Assembly: GCF_904846615.1 (NCBI RefSeq)
Contig: NZ_CAJHBK010000001.1
Coordinates: 496,001-560,000, forward strand
From: Psychrobacter sp. JCM 18902
GTDB lineage: Bacteria; Pseudomonadota; Gammaproteobacteria; Pseudomonadales; Moraxellaceae
Direction: 5' to 3'
Length of the DNA: 64,000 bases
Shown: in pieces, positions 35,442-44,316 of the stretch
Numbering within the stretch: the stretch's first letter is position 1
Layout: the number at the start of each line of letters is the position of its first letter
Position numbers and translations under genes: made by a program
Notes under the pieces: generated by a model
Told to the model about the DNA's origin: nothing
Seen by the model: the letters and a program-made list of their open reading frames with translations, nothing else
The model's database searches: none

Positions 35442-37232
35442 TTAAGCCAATGGTAGGGTTAAGCTAACCATGACACCAGAACGCTGATTCTTATCAGTAC
35501 CAATTTTATCGTTATCATCATGGACGTTATTAATAGTTACATGACCGCCATGATGCTCAATAACTTGCTTCACAAGGGTTAAACCAAGGCCAGTGCCTTT
35601 TTTTAGGGTATTACTTGTGACATTGGGCTGCTGTGCTTGTTTGATTTCTAACTTGGAAGATTTATCTGGTGCATGCTCTGAGGCTTTTTCAGCAGCTTGG
35701 CTCTGATGCGATAAGCTAAAATAACGGTCAAACGCTTTATCAACGGCATACTCAGGGAGCAATTTACCATTATTAAAGATATCAATAGTCACAGTTTGCG
35801 CTGAACCATGTTGCTCGATGCTGTGCAAATAAATAACGACTGTGCTATCGGCAAAATGAATGGCATTGTCCAATACATTTTGCAGCACTTGTACCAACCA
35901 AAACTGGTCAGCGAAAACGCTGGTACTTGCCAAGGTATTTGGTGATAAAGTCGCTGTTTCAGTCACTCGTTTATCATCAAGATAGATGTCGATAGGCGCT
36001 AGGTGCTGCTGTTGCAATTTAGCGCTGTTGTCTTTTGCAAGAGTTTGCAACAACGGTAGTAGAGGGGTCAGCTGCCGATTCAGCTTAAAAGTCGGTTGCT
36101 CAACTTTGGCAAGTAATAGCAGCCGATCAATCAATTGCTGCATTTTGATACTTTGTTCACCAATGGACTGGATGAGCATCTGTTGATCTTCTTTATCAAG
36201 CCCATCATCTTCTAGCAACTCACTACTGGCACGAATGGCGGTTAACGGACTTTTGAGCTCATGGGTCAGGGTATGAACGTAGTCGGTGACATAGGCGCGA
36301 TTTTCCAATCGATGTTTCATAGACTCAATGGTATCCGTTAGGCTATTAAGTTCATGACCTAAGTAAAAATAGGGTTTTTTGGTGTCTTCTGCCAGTGCAC
36401 TGGTATATTGGGTCACAAGGCTGATGCTTTGCTTGAGCCACCAGGCGACCAGTCCTGCTAATATAAGGGCAGCAATACTCATGAGCAGCGCTGTGATAAG
36501 CATGCGATTGCGCGTATCGTCTAAATAAGGCAACACGCTAGCGACAGGTTTGCCAACGCTGATGATACCAATTAAGTTGCCAGTTTCATCCTTTATCGGC
36601 TGTGCCACATACATGACCGTACCGTCGCGCTGATTATGATCTAGTGTTGTACTTCGCGCACCATACTGATCATTTAACGTTAGATAGACATCATTCCAGC
36701 GGCTGTAATCTTGTCCTTCATCATTGTCAGGTTCGGGTAGTGAGTCGTATATGACAATCCCTTTATCATCGGTGACATATATCCGAAAGCTGCTAGGGCT
36801 TTTATTTTTATATTCTGGATCTGTTGTTTTACTTATCGTGGGCGTGCCGATAAATGCCGCATCGAGTTTCGTTTGATACTGCTCATCGTATAGCTGTCCT
36901 GAAGATAACGGCATCTGCAAACTTGCTGCCAGCAATTTGCTGGTATCTAACAACGTATCTTCGATGACTTGCTGTGCCGTCGGTTTGACATAACCAAACA
37001 GCTGAGTAAATGCGACCACACCGCAGATAATCAGCACTAACGCCAACGCGAGCCAAATCCTAAAAAATATACTTAAATTCAGTAGTCGTTTTGGTTTAGT
37101 CGTTTGCTGCGCGGTGCCGATAGGATGCAGTTTTGCATACCAATTACTTTGGCTGACATGCGCGCTGTTATCAGCCTTATTAATATGAGTCTTAGGATGG
37201 CTATTAGCACTATCGTTGGTTTTAGGATTCAT
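35442..37232 (-). CDS. creC: sensor histidine kinase CreC
   Basis: A 596-residue membrane histidine kinase. Two transmembrane segments (about 55-76 and 243-266) flank a periplasmic sensor domain whose text is close to E. coli CreC (GQDYSRWNDVYLTL, QYGARSTTLD, VMYVAQPI, GIISVGKPVA). A HAMP-like region, the H-box THELKSPLTAIRASSELL near 325 and an ATPase domain with GTGLGLTLVKQVIEHHGG follow. An N-terminal extension of about 50 hydrophilic residues and a linker between the N- and G-boxes make it longer than E. coli CreC (474 aa). It follows creB by 69 bp. Confidence 0.9.
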   Translation of the reverse strand: MNPKTNDSANSHPKTHINKADNSAHVSQSNWYAKLHPIGTAQQTTKPKRLLNLSIFFRIWLALALVLIICGVVAFTQLFGYVKPTAQQVIEDTLLDTSKLLAASLQMPLSSGQLYDEQYQTKLDAAFIGTPTISKTTDPEYKNKSPSSFRIYVTDDKGIVIYDSLPEPDNDEGQDYSRWNDVYLTLNDQYGARSTTLDHNQRDGTVMYVAQPIKDETGNLIGIISVGKPVASVLPYLDDTRNRMLITALLMSIAALILAGLVAWWLKQSISLVTQYTSALAEDTKKPYFYLGHELNSLTDTIESMKHRLENRAYVTDYVHTLTHELKSPLTAIRASSELLEDDGLDKEDQQMLIQSIGEQSIKMQQLIDRLLLLAKVEQPTFKLNRQLTPLLPLLQTLAKDNSAKLQQQHLAPIDIYLDDKRVTETATLSPNTLASTSVFADQFWLVQVLQNVLDNAIHFADSTVVIYLHSIEQHGSAQTVTIDIFNNGKLLPEYAVDKAFDRYFSLSHQSQAAEKASEHAPDKSSKLEIKQAQQPNVTSNTLKKGTGLGLTLVKQVIEHHGGHVTINNVHDDNDKIGTDKNQRSGVMVSLTLPLA

Positions 37233-37301
37233 ATTTTTAGGTGTATTATTTGACGTTATAGAAGGTCGATTTTAATCAAAATAGGGGTATAGGCAGTGCA
37301 G

Positions 37302-38096
37302 CTAGGCAGGACACAAGGCGTAACCCAAGCCGCGATGAGTATGAATGACATCGATGCTGGCATCGACGGTCGCCAGCTGCTTACGAATGGACTTGATATG
37401 ACTGTCTATGGTTCTCGCCAAGCGATGATCGGGATAGTCGCTCACAGCGCTCAGCAGTTGCTCACGGCTAAAGACTTGATTAGGGGCTTTTAACAAGGTT
37501 AATAAGATTTTGCGTTCTGTGTTACTCAGCTCAAGCTTCTGCTCTTGCCACATTAACGAATAATTAAGCGGTTGGTAGTGCCAGATGCCAGACTGACATT
37601 CAAACGTTAAGGCTTGCCCCGACATATTGCTAGAAGAATTGTCATTAACGGTATTATCTGCTGCTGTTGTATGATTAGTAGACTGCTGAGACAATAATTG
37701 CTCACGTCGCCAAATGGCTTTTAGGCGAGCAACCAACTCGCGCGGGCTAAATGGCTTGGCACAATAGTCATCGCCGCCCATCTCTAAACCCAAAATACGA
37801 TCGACCTCATCGCTACGAGCCGTCAAGAAGATGATAGGAATGTCCTTTAAGCTATCAATATCAGGGGTGTGGCGTATTTGTTGACAGAGGCTAAGACCAT
37901 CGCCATCTGGCAACCCAACATCTAAAATAATCGCCGATAAATTTTGCGCTTCAGCACTTTTATGTAAATTGCGCAGCATTGGTAATACACTGCTGGCGTT
38001 ATCGAGCCAAGTGATTTGCCAGCCTTCACGCTTGCAAGTGACTTTCAGTGACATCGCGATAGCAGGATCGTCTTCTACCAGTAAAATATGGGTCAT
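37302..38096 (-). CDS. creB: response regulator CreB
   Basis: A 264-residue OmpR-family response regulator. The receiver begins MTHILLVEDDPAIAMSL, with the phosphoacceptor Asp in IILDVGLPDGDG (near 59) and the conserved Lys in CAKPFSPRE. The winged-helix output domain ends HTHRGLGYALCPA. A Ser/Asn/Thr linker of about 25 residues joins the domains. The CreBC pair responds to growth and metabolic conditions in E. coli; I saw no obvious CreB tag (two spaced TTCAC) in the window. Confidence 0.9.
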   Translation of the reverse strand: MTHILLVEDDPAIAMSLKVTCKREGWQITWLDNASSVLPMLRNLHKSAEAQNLSAIILDVGLPDGDGLSLCQQIRHTPDIDSLKDIPIIFLTARSDEVDRILGLEMGGDDYCAKPFSPRELVARLKAIWRREQLLSQQSTNHTTAADNTVNDNSSSNMSGQALTFECQSGIWHYQPLNYSLMWQEQKLELSNTERKILLTLLKAPNQVFSREQLLSAVSDYPDHRLARTIDSHIKSIRKQLATVDASIDVIHTHRGLGYALCPA

Positions 38097-38459
38097 AAGC
38101 TCTATATCGCTATATAAAGAAAAACTATTTAAGATGAAGGGGTTATTAATATCTACTGAGATACGAACATTGAAAAATGAGTGTAGGGCATCATACAGTA
38201 GTAGCTAGAGTGCTATCTAAGTTGACGAATTTATCGTAGCACAAAAGTCACACTCGCTTTTGCTATCAGGTCTTAAAAGATGTGAAAAGTTGATGGAAAT
38301 TGGCATTGTTAGCGAAGACTTTTTTGACTAGCGGTTTTGGTGAAAGGCTGTAAAATAATCAGTATTATTATAAAAAATATTGAAATATAGTGCGAATGTC
38401 AGTTTTACTAAAAATAAGTTTGATGTACCTACCATTTTTATTTAAAGGAATTTAAAAAT
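38097..38459. other. 363-bp divergent intergenic region
   Basis: It separates creB (minus) from the carboxylesterase gene (plus), so it should contain both promoters. I see no gene and no well-formed repeat. AAAGGAA at about 38444 is the binding site of the next gene. Confidence 0.35.
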
Positions 38460-39131
38460 ATGAGTGACTATTTAGATGCGGTCATCGTTGAGCATAATCC
38501 AACGCAAAAAAAGATAGATAGAGCCGTTATCTGGCTACATGGTTTGGGCGCGAGTGGTCATGATTTTGAGCCAGTGGTACCACAGCTCGGTTTAGCGGAT
38601 GATATGGCAGTGCGTTTTATTTTTCCACATGCACCAAAGCGCCCAGTGACGGTTAATGGTGGTATGGTCATGCCAGCATGGTACGACATCTTAGAGATGA
38701 GCCTAGAGCGTAAAGTCGATGTCGCTCAGATTGAAGAGTCTGCGCAGCAAATCCGTGATTTGATCAGCCGTGAGATAGAGCGTGGTGTTAAGCCTGTATA
38801 CATTGTAATCGCAGGATTTTCGCAAGGTGGGGCAGTGGCATATCATGTGGCACTTGGCTACCCGCAGCGTTTAGCTGGCTTGATGACACTCTCTACTTAT
38901 CTAGCGACTAATGATAATATTAGCTATAGCGCTGCTAATAAAGATATACCAATATTGATTGAGCATGGTACGCATGATCCAGTTGTTCCTGTAATTTTGG
39001 GCGAGCAGGCGCAGCAGTTATTATCCGCTAAAGGCTATAATGTTGCTTATCATACTTATCCGATGGCACATCAAGTTTGCATGCCGCAGATTCAAAATAT
39101 CGGTAAGTGGCTCAATAAAGTACTGGCTTAG
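38460..39131 (+). CDS. phospholipase/carboxylesterase-family alpha/beta hydrolase
   Basis: A 223-residue hydrolase of the carboxylesterase 2 type (acyl-protein thioesterase-like). Signs are WLHGLGASGHDFEPVVPQL, the FPHAPKRPVTVNGGMVMPAWYD stretch read in parts at 55-75, the nucleophile Ser121 in GFSQGGA, the acid in EHGTHDPVVP and the His in MAHQVC. It probably hydrolyses short carboxyl esters or thioesters in the cytoplasm; the physiological substrate is not known. It lies just upstream of ssrA. Confidence 0.9.
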   Translation: MSDYLDAVIVEHNPTQKKIDRAVIWLHGLGASGHDFEPVVPQLGLADDMAVRFIFPHAPKRPVTVNGGMVMPAWYDILEMSLERKVDVAQIEESAQQIRDLISREIERGVKPVYIVIAGFSQGGAVAYHVALGYPQRLAGLMTLSTYLATNDNISYSAANKDIPILIEHGTHDPVVPVILGEQAQQLLSAKGYNVAYHTYPMAHQVCMPQIQNIGKWLNKVLA

Positions 39132-39161
39132 AGAGTGCAGCTGTAACGTAATGTAATATAG

Positions 39162-39204
39162 ATATTATATAGGTTGAAAGTCGACCTATAAGTCCTATAT
39201 AATA
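39162..39204 (+). promoter_or_regulatory. ssrA promoter with nested inverted repeats
   Basis: TTGAAA (39174-39179) and TATAAT (39198-39203) form a promoter with an 18-bp spacer, 13 nt before the tmRNA start. Two inverted repeats are nested on it: TATTATATAGG (39162-39172) with CCTATATAATA (39194-39204), and TATAGGT with ACCTATA inside. They could form a cruciform, bind a regulator or end the upstream transcript. Confidence 0.65.
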
Positions 39205-39216
39205 GATGACCTTATT

Positions 39217-39594
39217 GGGGATGTTCTGGCTTCGACGCTGGTAATGAAACTCAATGATGCATGTCGAGAGTATATGTCCTCTCGTTAATCAAACATATAT
39301 TGTTATAGTCGCAAACGACGAAAATTACGCTCTAGCAGCTTAAACCCTGTTTACATGGTTTAAACCTGTTTACTTAGTTGCTGATCACCTACAGTTGGTC
39401 AACTAAGTTGAAGCGTCCGCATGTAGGCTCGCCACAAGTGATTGTCTCAATCGCTTGGGTTCAAAAGTAGAGAATCGTCCAATCCATCCTGACTGTCGGA
39501 TCGGTGCGGATTAAATCTAAAGACAGAAACTAAACATGTAGATTCATGAGCGTAATGCTGGCGGACGCGGGTTCAACTCCCGCCATCTCCACCA
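39217..39594 (+). ncRNA. ssrA: transfer-messenger RNA (tmRNA)
   Basis: A single-piece tmRNA of about 378 nt. It begins GGGGATGTTCTGGCTTCGACG and ends with the tRNA-like CGCCATCTCC ACCA, whose TTCAACTCC T-loop is at 39572-39580. The tag reading frame at 39311-39343 encodes ANDENYALAA and a stop. With SmpB it rescues stalled ribosomes and tags proteins for degradation. Its 3' end is the integration site of the downstream element and is left intact. Confidence 0.98.
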
Positions 39595-39596
39595 AA
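39580..39596 (+). repeat. attachment site, left copy (3' end of ssrA)
   Basis: The 17-bp CCGCCATCTCCACCAAA at the end of ssrA is repeated exactly at 50377-50393. The two copies bound the integrated element, and the integrase gene lies just inside this left copy. Confidence 0.93.
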
Positions 39597-39602
39597 CAAC
39601 GA

Positions 39603-39641
39603 TAAAGGGCTGACCGTCATAGACTGTTAGCCCTTTATTTT
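39603..39641 (+). terminator. terminator just inside the element, serving ssrA
   Basis: TAAAGGGCT (39603-39611) pairs with AGCCCTTTA (39629-39637), followed by TTT. It lies inside the element and now ends the ssrA transcript. The ssrA terminator present before insertion appears to be the one at 50405-50435. Confidence 0.85.
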
Positions 39642-39694
39642 GGGCGTTTTTCAGGTATTGAGGGTTATATAGGGGTATGGCGTCCTATATAGAA

Positions 39695-39745
39695 TGTTGG
39701 TATTATTGTTGGTATTAGAGTTTATACACGCTCTCAATACCAACA
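39695..39745 (+). repeat. left arm-type repeats (probable integrase or excisionase sites)
   Basis: TGTTGGTATTAT followed by TGTTGGTATT (39695-39716), and an inverted AATACCAACA at 39736-39745, precede the integrase gene. A 22-bp sequence with 20 identical positions lies near the right end (50295-50316). Confidence 0.6.
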
Positions 39746-39757
39746 AAGGATAGTCCA

Positions 39758-40999
39758 ATGCCCTTAACTCATACCGTTATCAATAAGCTACAGCCCAGTA
39801 GCACCTCGATTGATACAAAGCGACCTGACAAGCACAGTGACGGTAACGGGCTGCAATTATGGGTGCGTTACACGGGCGTTAAGTCATGGATTAGCGCCTA
39901 CAGATGGCAAGGAAAACAGCAAACCCTCACTATTGGCACTTATCCAGTAATGAGCCTTCAAAATGCACGCCAACGCAATATTGAGATCAAACGCTTAATA
40001 GCTGATGGTGTGAACCCAAAAGACCATAAGAAAGAGCAGCAAGCCAGCCAAGACGGTTTAAATATTTTCGATAACATAGCCCAGTCATGGTATGCAGAAC
40101 GCAAAACCTACCTAGCAGAAAGCACCTTTTCCCGTAACTATTCCGCCTACATGCGCGATGTTAAGCCCTCTATTGGTCAAAAGAACATAAACGATATTAC
40201 CGCGCCTGATGTATTGGCTATCGGTAAAGCAGTAGAGAGCCGCGGCGCTAATGAAATGGCAAGGCGGACTATTAGAGAGATAGGGCAGATATTCAAGCAC
40301 GCCATACGCAATGGACTAGCCACGCATAACCCAGCCACCGACCTAGCAGAAGCCATCAAGCCACACAAAACCGTCAATCATAGCCGTATCACTAGCCAGC
40401 AATTACCTAAGCTATTAAAAGATATTAATGCTTATCAAGGTGATGTACTGGTGAAGCTAGGCTTATGGTTTTTATGCTATACGTTTGTGCGTACCAATGA
40501 ATTACGCTTTATGGAATGGCAGGACATAGATTTTAATCGCGGCTTATGGACTGTCCCAGCTGAAAAGATGAAAGCTAGGCGTTTGCATATCGTGCCACTA
40601 GCACCGCAAGCAGTAGCGATATTAAAGCAGATCAAAGAGCTAGGCTTTTCGGATCAATATGTTTTCTTTAATACCTCAACCCGTAAGCCGTACAGCCAAA
40701 GCGCGTTTATTAATGCCCTATGGAATATGGGCTATAAAGGCAAGATGACAGGGCACGGGTTTAGAGGGCTTGCCAGTACCACATTGCATGAAAAAGAGTT
40801 TATGCACGAAGCCATAGAGCTACAGCTGGCACATGATAGAGAAAACAAGATCAGTGCAGCCTATAACGGAGCACAGCATTTACCCTACAGAATTAATATG
40901 ATGAATGAATGGGCAAACTTCATCGATGATGCCTATGCTGGCAAACTGGACAACGTGATCCGTGCAGACTTCAAACAACAGACACAAAAGCATGGCTAA
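39758..40999 (+). CDS. int: tyrosine integrase (P4-type, DUF4102 N-terminus)
   Basis: A 413-residue tyrosine recombinase. The N-terminal arm-binding DUF4102 domain shows DGNGLQLWVRYTGVKSWI and LTIGTYPVMSLQNARQR. The catalytic domain has the first Arg in CYTFVRTNELRFMEW (near 247), HGFRGLAST (His-x-x-Arg near 327-330), and QLAHDRENKISAAYN with the nucleophile Tyr near 367. Proteins of this type commonly use tRNA or ssrA ends as targets, which agrees with its place next to the ssrA attachment site. Confidence 0.95.
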   Translation: MPLTHTVINKLQPSSTSIDTKRPDKHSDGNGLQLWVRYTGVKSWISAYRWQGKQQTLTIGTYPVMSLQNARQRNIEIKRLIADGVNPKDHKKEQQASQDGLNIFDNIAQSWYAERKTYLAESTFSRNYSAYMRDVKPSIGQKNINDITAPDVLAIGKAVESRGANEMARRTIREIGQIFKHAIRNGLATHNPATDLAEAIKPHKTVNHSRITSQQLPKLLKDINAYQGDVLVKLGLWFLCYTFVRTNELRFMEWQDIDFNRGLWTVPAEKMKARRLHIVPLAPQAVAILKQIKELGFSDQYVFFNTSTRKPYSQSAFINALWNMGYKGKMTGHGFRGLASTTLHEKEFMHEAIELQLAHDRENKISAAYNGAQHLPYRINMMNEWANFIDDAYAGKLDNVIRADFKQQTQKHG

Positions 41000-41110
41000 C
41001 ATCATGCTGTAACGACTATGCAAGGCTAGGACTAATTACCCGAACGACAGCTATTCACACCCTTATGCTGTCACTGCCTTGCACCTATTTTGCTTTAAGG
41101 GTGTAGGGGT

Positions 41111-42526
41111 GTGAATGTGAGTATTTTAATTGACGAATTAGAAGCGCGGAAAAATGACTATATTGTAGTGGCAGACGTAATAAACTCAATGGCAGAAGTA
41201 ACCAACAGTACATCATCTCAAGTAGTGGATTACCTCAATGCTCATAATATTGATGAATGTCTCATGATGTTTTATATGGACGAAAATTATAATTTTTACC
41301 AATATAACAGTTTCTTATTAGGTTTAGGGAATGACGCAAAAACTACATACTTTAAAGCAGCTGATGTAATGGCTTTTGAGCCAATCACTAAGCATGGTAT
41401 TTTCAAAGAAAGCCAAGCTACAAACAGTATGGTTCATGATGTGTACGGGCGGACTTACGATGTTAATCAACATAAGAAAAATCGTGAAGATGACTACCTA
41501 ACATTAGGTGAAACATTAGACTTCCTTAATTATAATACTGATGTTAATTCTTTAGCTTATGACTATGTGAAACTAAGAGATATAGCAAGACGAAAACTGA
41601 TTACCCCATGCTTTTATTTTGATGGGCATGTTGGTAGTTTTAGAGGTGATAGCGATGATAGCAATAATGGTTTTTACACAGAAGTAATAGCAGGCTATTT
41701 CACATATAGATCACTTGCAGAAGAAATTTGTAGGTATGACGATCATATGAAGTTACCAAACGATGGGGTTATGATTTACAGTATTCTTGAAAAGAAAACC
41801 GCCGCATATGTGGATTATGACGATGTATTCTTGTTTTATGATAAGCCGCAAGGACTTGATGAAGCTGAAAAATTCAAGATAACACATATTGAAGCTGAGG
41901 AAATCAGGTTTTCAAAGCGAGCACTGAATAGCTATATAGCCTCACTTGCCAATGCTAGCCAAGATGATACACCAGCACAGAATGATAGTGAATTACTCGC
42001 AAAGCTAGAAAAATTACAATCTGAAAATAACGACCTTAACGCTAGATTACTCACTGCTAGAAACACTTACAAGCAACACCGAAATGAGATAAAAGCACTC
42101 ACAGAAAAGAATGAACAAGCGGACATTGAAAAAGCGAAGCTCATTGAGCAGTTAAGTAAAGCCGAATTGACAGACAAGCCAGCTAATAGCGTTACACATT
42201 CAAACACTGATATTCAGAACATAAAGAAAGCAGCTATCAGGCAGTTTAATAGAAGCATAGCTGTAGCATTGATTGACCTAGATTATCAAAGCAATCTAAG
42301 AAAGGGCGACATAGTCAACTTCATAATGCCTCACATGAAAGAATTAGCGTATGTACTTGCTGATGAACAGGCAGATAAAGCTAAAGTTTTAACGGTGAAA
42401 TATAAGACAATTTATGATACTCATTTACAAGGATTAGAATTTAAACAGGGAACACAGACTACAAAAGAAAGAGAACGAGTAAATATAGAGCTATTATTCA
42501 AAAAACAATTACCCGTTACGGAATAA
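41111..42526 (+). CDS. unknown 471-aa protein with C-terminal coiled coil
   Basis: I do not recognise this gene. It starts at a GTG (41111) preceded by AGGGG; another GTG follows two codons later. Residues 1-275 look like a mixed alpha/beta region, acidic and Tyr/Phe-rich, with repeated YD/DY pairs (YNFYQYNSFLLG, EICRYDDHMKL, AAYVDYDDVFLFYDK). A coiled coil spans about 290-350 (LLAKLEKLQSENNDLNARL). The last 100 residues are helical and basic (KKAAIRQFNRSIAVALIDLDY, KERERVNIELLFKKQL). It is visibly AT-richer than its neighbours and has its own terminator, so it is a separate cargo-like unit between int and alpA. No transmembrane segment is seen. Confidence 0.75.
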   Translation: MNVSILIDELEARKNDYIVVADVINSMAEVTNSTSSQVVDYLNAHNIDECLMMFYMDENYNFYQYNSFLLGLGNDAKTTYFKAADVMAFEPITKHGIFKESQATNSMVHDVYGRTYDVNQHKKNREDDYLTLGETLDFLNYNTDVNSLAYDYVKLRDIARRKLITPCFYFDGHVGSFRGDSDDSNNGFYTEVIAGYFTYRSLAEEICRYDDHMKLPNDGVMIYSILEKKTAAYVDYDDVFLFYDKPQGLDEAEKFKITHIEAEEIRFSKRALNSYIASLANASQDDTPAQNDSELLAKLEKLQSENNDLNARLLTARNTYKQHRNEIKALTEKNEQADIEKAKLIEQLSKAELTDKPANSVTHSNTDIQNIKKAAIRQFNRSIAVALIDLDYQSNLRKGDIVNFIMPHMKELAYVLADEQADKAKVLTVKYKTIYDTHLQGLEFKQGTQTTKERERVNIELLFKKQLPVTE

Positions 42527-42559
42527 ACACCCCGTCAAATACCTTTTACAGCCCGTAAG

Positions 42560-42581
42560 CCCTCTATTTAGAGGGTTTTTT
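42560..42581 (+). terminator. terminator after the 471-aa protein gene
   Basis: CCCTCTA (42560-42566) pairs with TAGAGGG (42569-42575) and six T follow. Confidence 0.88.
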
Positions 42582-42648
42582 GTTGTCTATTCTATCCATA
42601 TCGCAGAACACCGCAGCGATGCAAATCATACGATATGGAGCAGCTAAA

Positions 42649-42945
42649 ATGACACAGCAACAAGCCACCCAAAACACGCCAGTAATTCCTTTTACTGGTG
42701 ACACCTCGCACGATACCGAACCAACCACCGCAAACAGTCCAGCTATGCAACTGCCTACTACTGGCATGGGCAGGGCTAAAGATATTCTGCCATTCCTACC
42801 ATTTAGCAAAACCACCTTGTTTGAATGGTCAAAAGATGGACGTTTCCCAGCTGGCAGAAAGCTAAGCCCTACCATGACCGCATGGAGTTATGCAGACATT
42901 CACGAATGGCTAAACAGCCACACCTCAAACACAAGTGAGGTATAG
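42649..42945 (+). CDS. AlpA-type transcriptional regulator
   Basis: The ATG at 42649 with GGAG 9 nt upstream gives 98 residues; the frame extends 23 codons further without a better start. The C-terminal 50 residues form an AlpA/MerR-like winged helix: LPFSKTTLFEWSKDGRFPAGRKLSP and the WSYADIHEWLN end. In P4-like satellites and PICIs an AlpA protein activates element genes. It heads a packed run of genes reading towards the replication ATPase, so it may control them. Confidence 0.8.
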   Translation: MTQQQATQNTPVIPFTGDTSHDTEPTTANSPAMQLPTTGMGRAKDILPFLPFSKTTLFEWSKDGRFPAGRKLSPTMTAWSYADIHEWLNSHTSNTSEV

Positions 42946-42949
42946 AGCC

Positions 42950-43237
42950 ATGAATATTGCAGCCACCAGCACCGCCCCAGTGACCAACCAGCCAGCACCT
43001 AAGACGCAGATTGACACTGTTAGAGCACACCTGATGACAGGGGCAACGATCACCACTTGGGACGCATACCGCCTTTATCAAATCACATGCCTAGCACAGC
43101 GCATACATGACCTAAGAACCGCAGGGCTAACCATTCAAAGCGAGATAGTCACGCACAATGACAAGCGTTTTTCGGTCTATTGGCTTGATGAACAGACCTT
43201 ACTTGAAAGCGAACTATCCAACAGTGAGGTGAATTAA
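42950..43237 (+). CDS. small helix-turn-helix protein (HTH_39-like)
   Basis: The ATG at 42950 gives 95 residues; the earlier GTG in frame overlaps the previous gene. Residues 25-85 fit the phage helix-turn-helix type that reads DTVRAHLMTGATITTWDAYRLY then LAQRIHDLRTAGLTI and RFSVYWL. It probably binds DNA, as a regulator or replication factor. The next gene starts at the base after its stop codon. Confidence 0.72.
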   Translation: MNIAATSTAPVTNQPAPKTQIDTVRAHLMTGATITTWDAYRLYQITCLAQRIHDLRTAGLTIQSEIVTHNDKRFSVYWLDEQTLLESELSNSEVN

Positions 43238-43525
43238 ATGAATAACCACCCTAGCATATCAATCGACACCCCAGCTAGCCGCCTAGTAACCGTAGATAGT
43301 TTGTACTTACGGCTTATGAATGACCGTGTACAAGATATTTATAACGATACTGAACACTTAGCCACCGCGCTAGATGCTATCAAGACAAAAGATGATGTTA
43401 GCCAAGGCGTTCTTGTGGCAGTCAAAGCAGCACTTTATGCCAATAGTGAGCTGGCAGGTATTGTTAGTGACATGTTTTGTGAACACGCATTACCGTACCA
43501 AGTGGAGGCATCAAGCCATGAGTGA
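43238..43525 (+). CDS. hypothetical protein (95 aa) of the element
   Basis: This frame begins at the base after the preceding stop (TAAATG). The protein is acidic and helical, with a central NDRVQDIYNDTEHLATALDAIK and no recognised motif. It overlaps the next gene by 8 bp. The packing supports a real, co-transcribed gene; function is unknown. Confidence 0.65.
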   Translation: MNNHPSISIDTPASRLVTVDSLYLRLMNDRVQDIYNDTEHLATALDAIKTKDDVSQGVLVAVKAALYANSELAGIVSDMFCEHALPYQVEASSHE

Positions 43526-43793
43526 TGACACCTTTATAAATCAAGTAATGGACGGGCTAAAAGAACAGGGTTATTTGATGATAAATGATGACTTTATCGA
43601 CCAGCTAATCATTACCTTGCACGCCAATGTGACCATCATTAACACTATGACCCAATTAGCCGAACTTGAAACCAAGATGTTAGGCAGCTTGTTACCTACA
43701 GGCAGCCGACAAGTAGAGTCACTAAAAGAGCTATCCAAACGCATAGCAGAAATCGCTTTCAACGTGGAGGACGTACGAAATGACCAAAGATAA
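43518..43793 (+). CDS. hypothetical protein (91 aa) of the element
   Basis: The ATG at 43518 is preceded by GGAGG, and the longer frame from 43374 is only overlap with the previous gene. The 91 residues (MSDDTFINQVMDGLKEQG start) are helical, and the middle (NVTIINTMTQLAELETKMLG) could be a short coiled coil. No family is recognised. It overlaps both neighbours. Confidence 0.65.
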   Translation: MSDDTFINQVMDGLKEQGYLMINDDFIDQLIITLHANVTIINTMTQLAELETKMLGSLLPTGSRQVESLKELSKRIAEIAFNVEDVRNDQR

Positions 43794-44316
43794 CAGAAAT
43801 GACCTAAAAGCCGACCACGGGCAGCACAGCGACAACCAGCCCCACAAACGTAGCTTACTACTTAGATTTACTATCTTTATGGCATGGGTGGTAGGTATTG
43901 GCTTGCTACTGTCATTGATAGCTTGCCAGCCAGTACAACCAAAACCGATTGCAACCAATACCAACAATGGTTACTATATAGACCTCTCAAAAAAACACGC
44001 AAGCGGTAAGCCAGACCGTTATTCATTGGCTTTTTTTGTGCCTGTTATTGGTGTGGACTCTCAATCCTTATCCAAACATACAGACACAGCCCCACAAGCA
44101 CATTTAAGTGCCACAAGGGGGCAAACCATCATATCTATAGCAAATCACTTGCTAACCGACTATGACGGGTTGACGCTGCGAAATAAAATAGCCGAAAGGC
44201 GAATATGCGGGGCGGTTGCTTGCGTGACCGAGAGTAAGACCCGTCACCCTATACTTTTACCGTATAGCGTGGCACATACTCAAAAAACAACGCAAGGAGG
44301 GCATCATAATGCCTAA
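43780..44316 (+). CDS. membrane or lipoprotein-like hypothetical protein (178 aa)
   Basis: A 178-residue protein with a basic hydrophilic N-terminus (1-25), one hydrophobic segment (about 27-48) that ends LLSLIACQP, and a soluble remainder. The segment is either a single anchor or a lipoprotein signal with Cys in LIAC, though the N-terminus is long for a signal. The C-terminus (RICGAVACVTESKTRHPILLPYS) looks like phage-element sequence of unknown role. It overlaps the next gene by 8 bp. Confidence 0.6.
   Translation: MTKDNRNDLKADHGQHSDNQPHKRSLLLRFTIFMAWVVGIGLLLSLIACQPVQPKPIATNTNNGYYIDLSKKHASGKPDRYSLAFFVPVIGVDSQSLSKHTDTAPQAHLSATRGQTIISIANHLLTDYDGLTLRNKIAERRICGAVACVTESKTRHPILLPYSVAHTQKTTQGGHHNA

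Noticed and set aside
37302..38459. CreB-binding tags near creB.
   Set aside because: I looked for two TTCAC words with 6-nt spacing and did not find a convincing pair.
43780..44316. Firm lipoprotein call for the 178-aa element protein.
   Set aside because: The LIAC site follows an N-terminus of about 45 residues, long for a lipoprotein signal; a single membrane anchor is equally likely.
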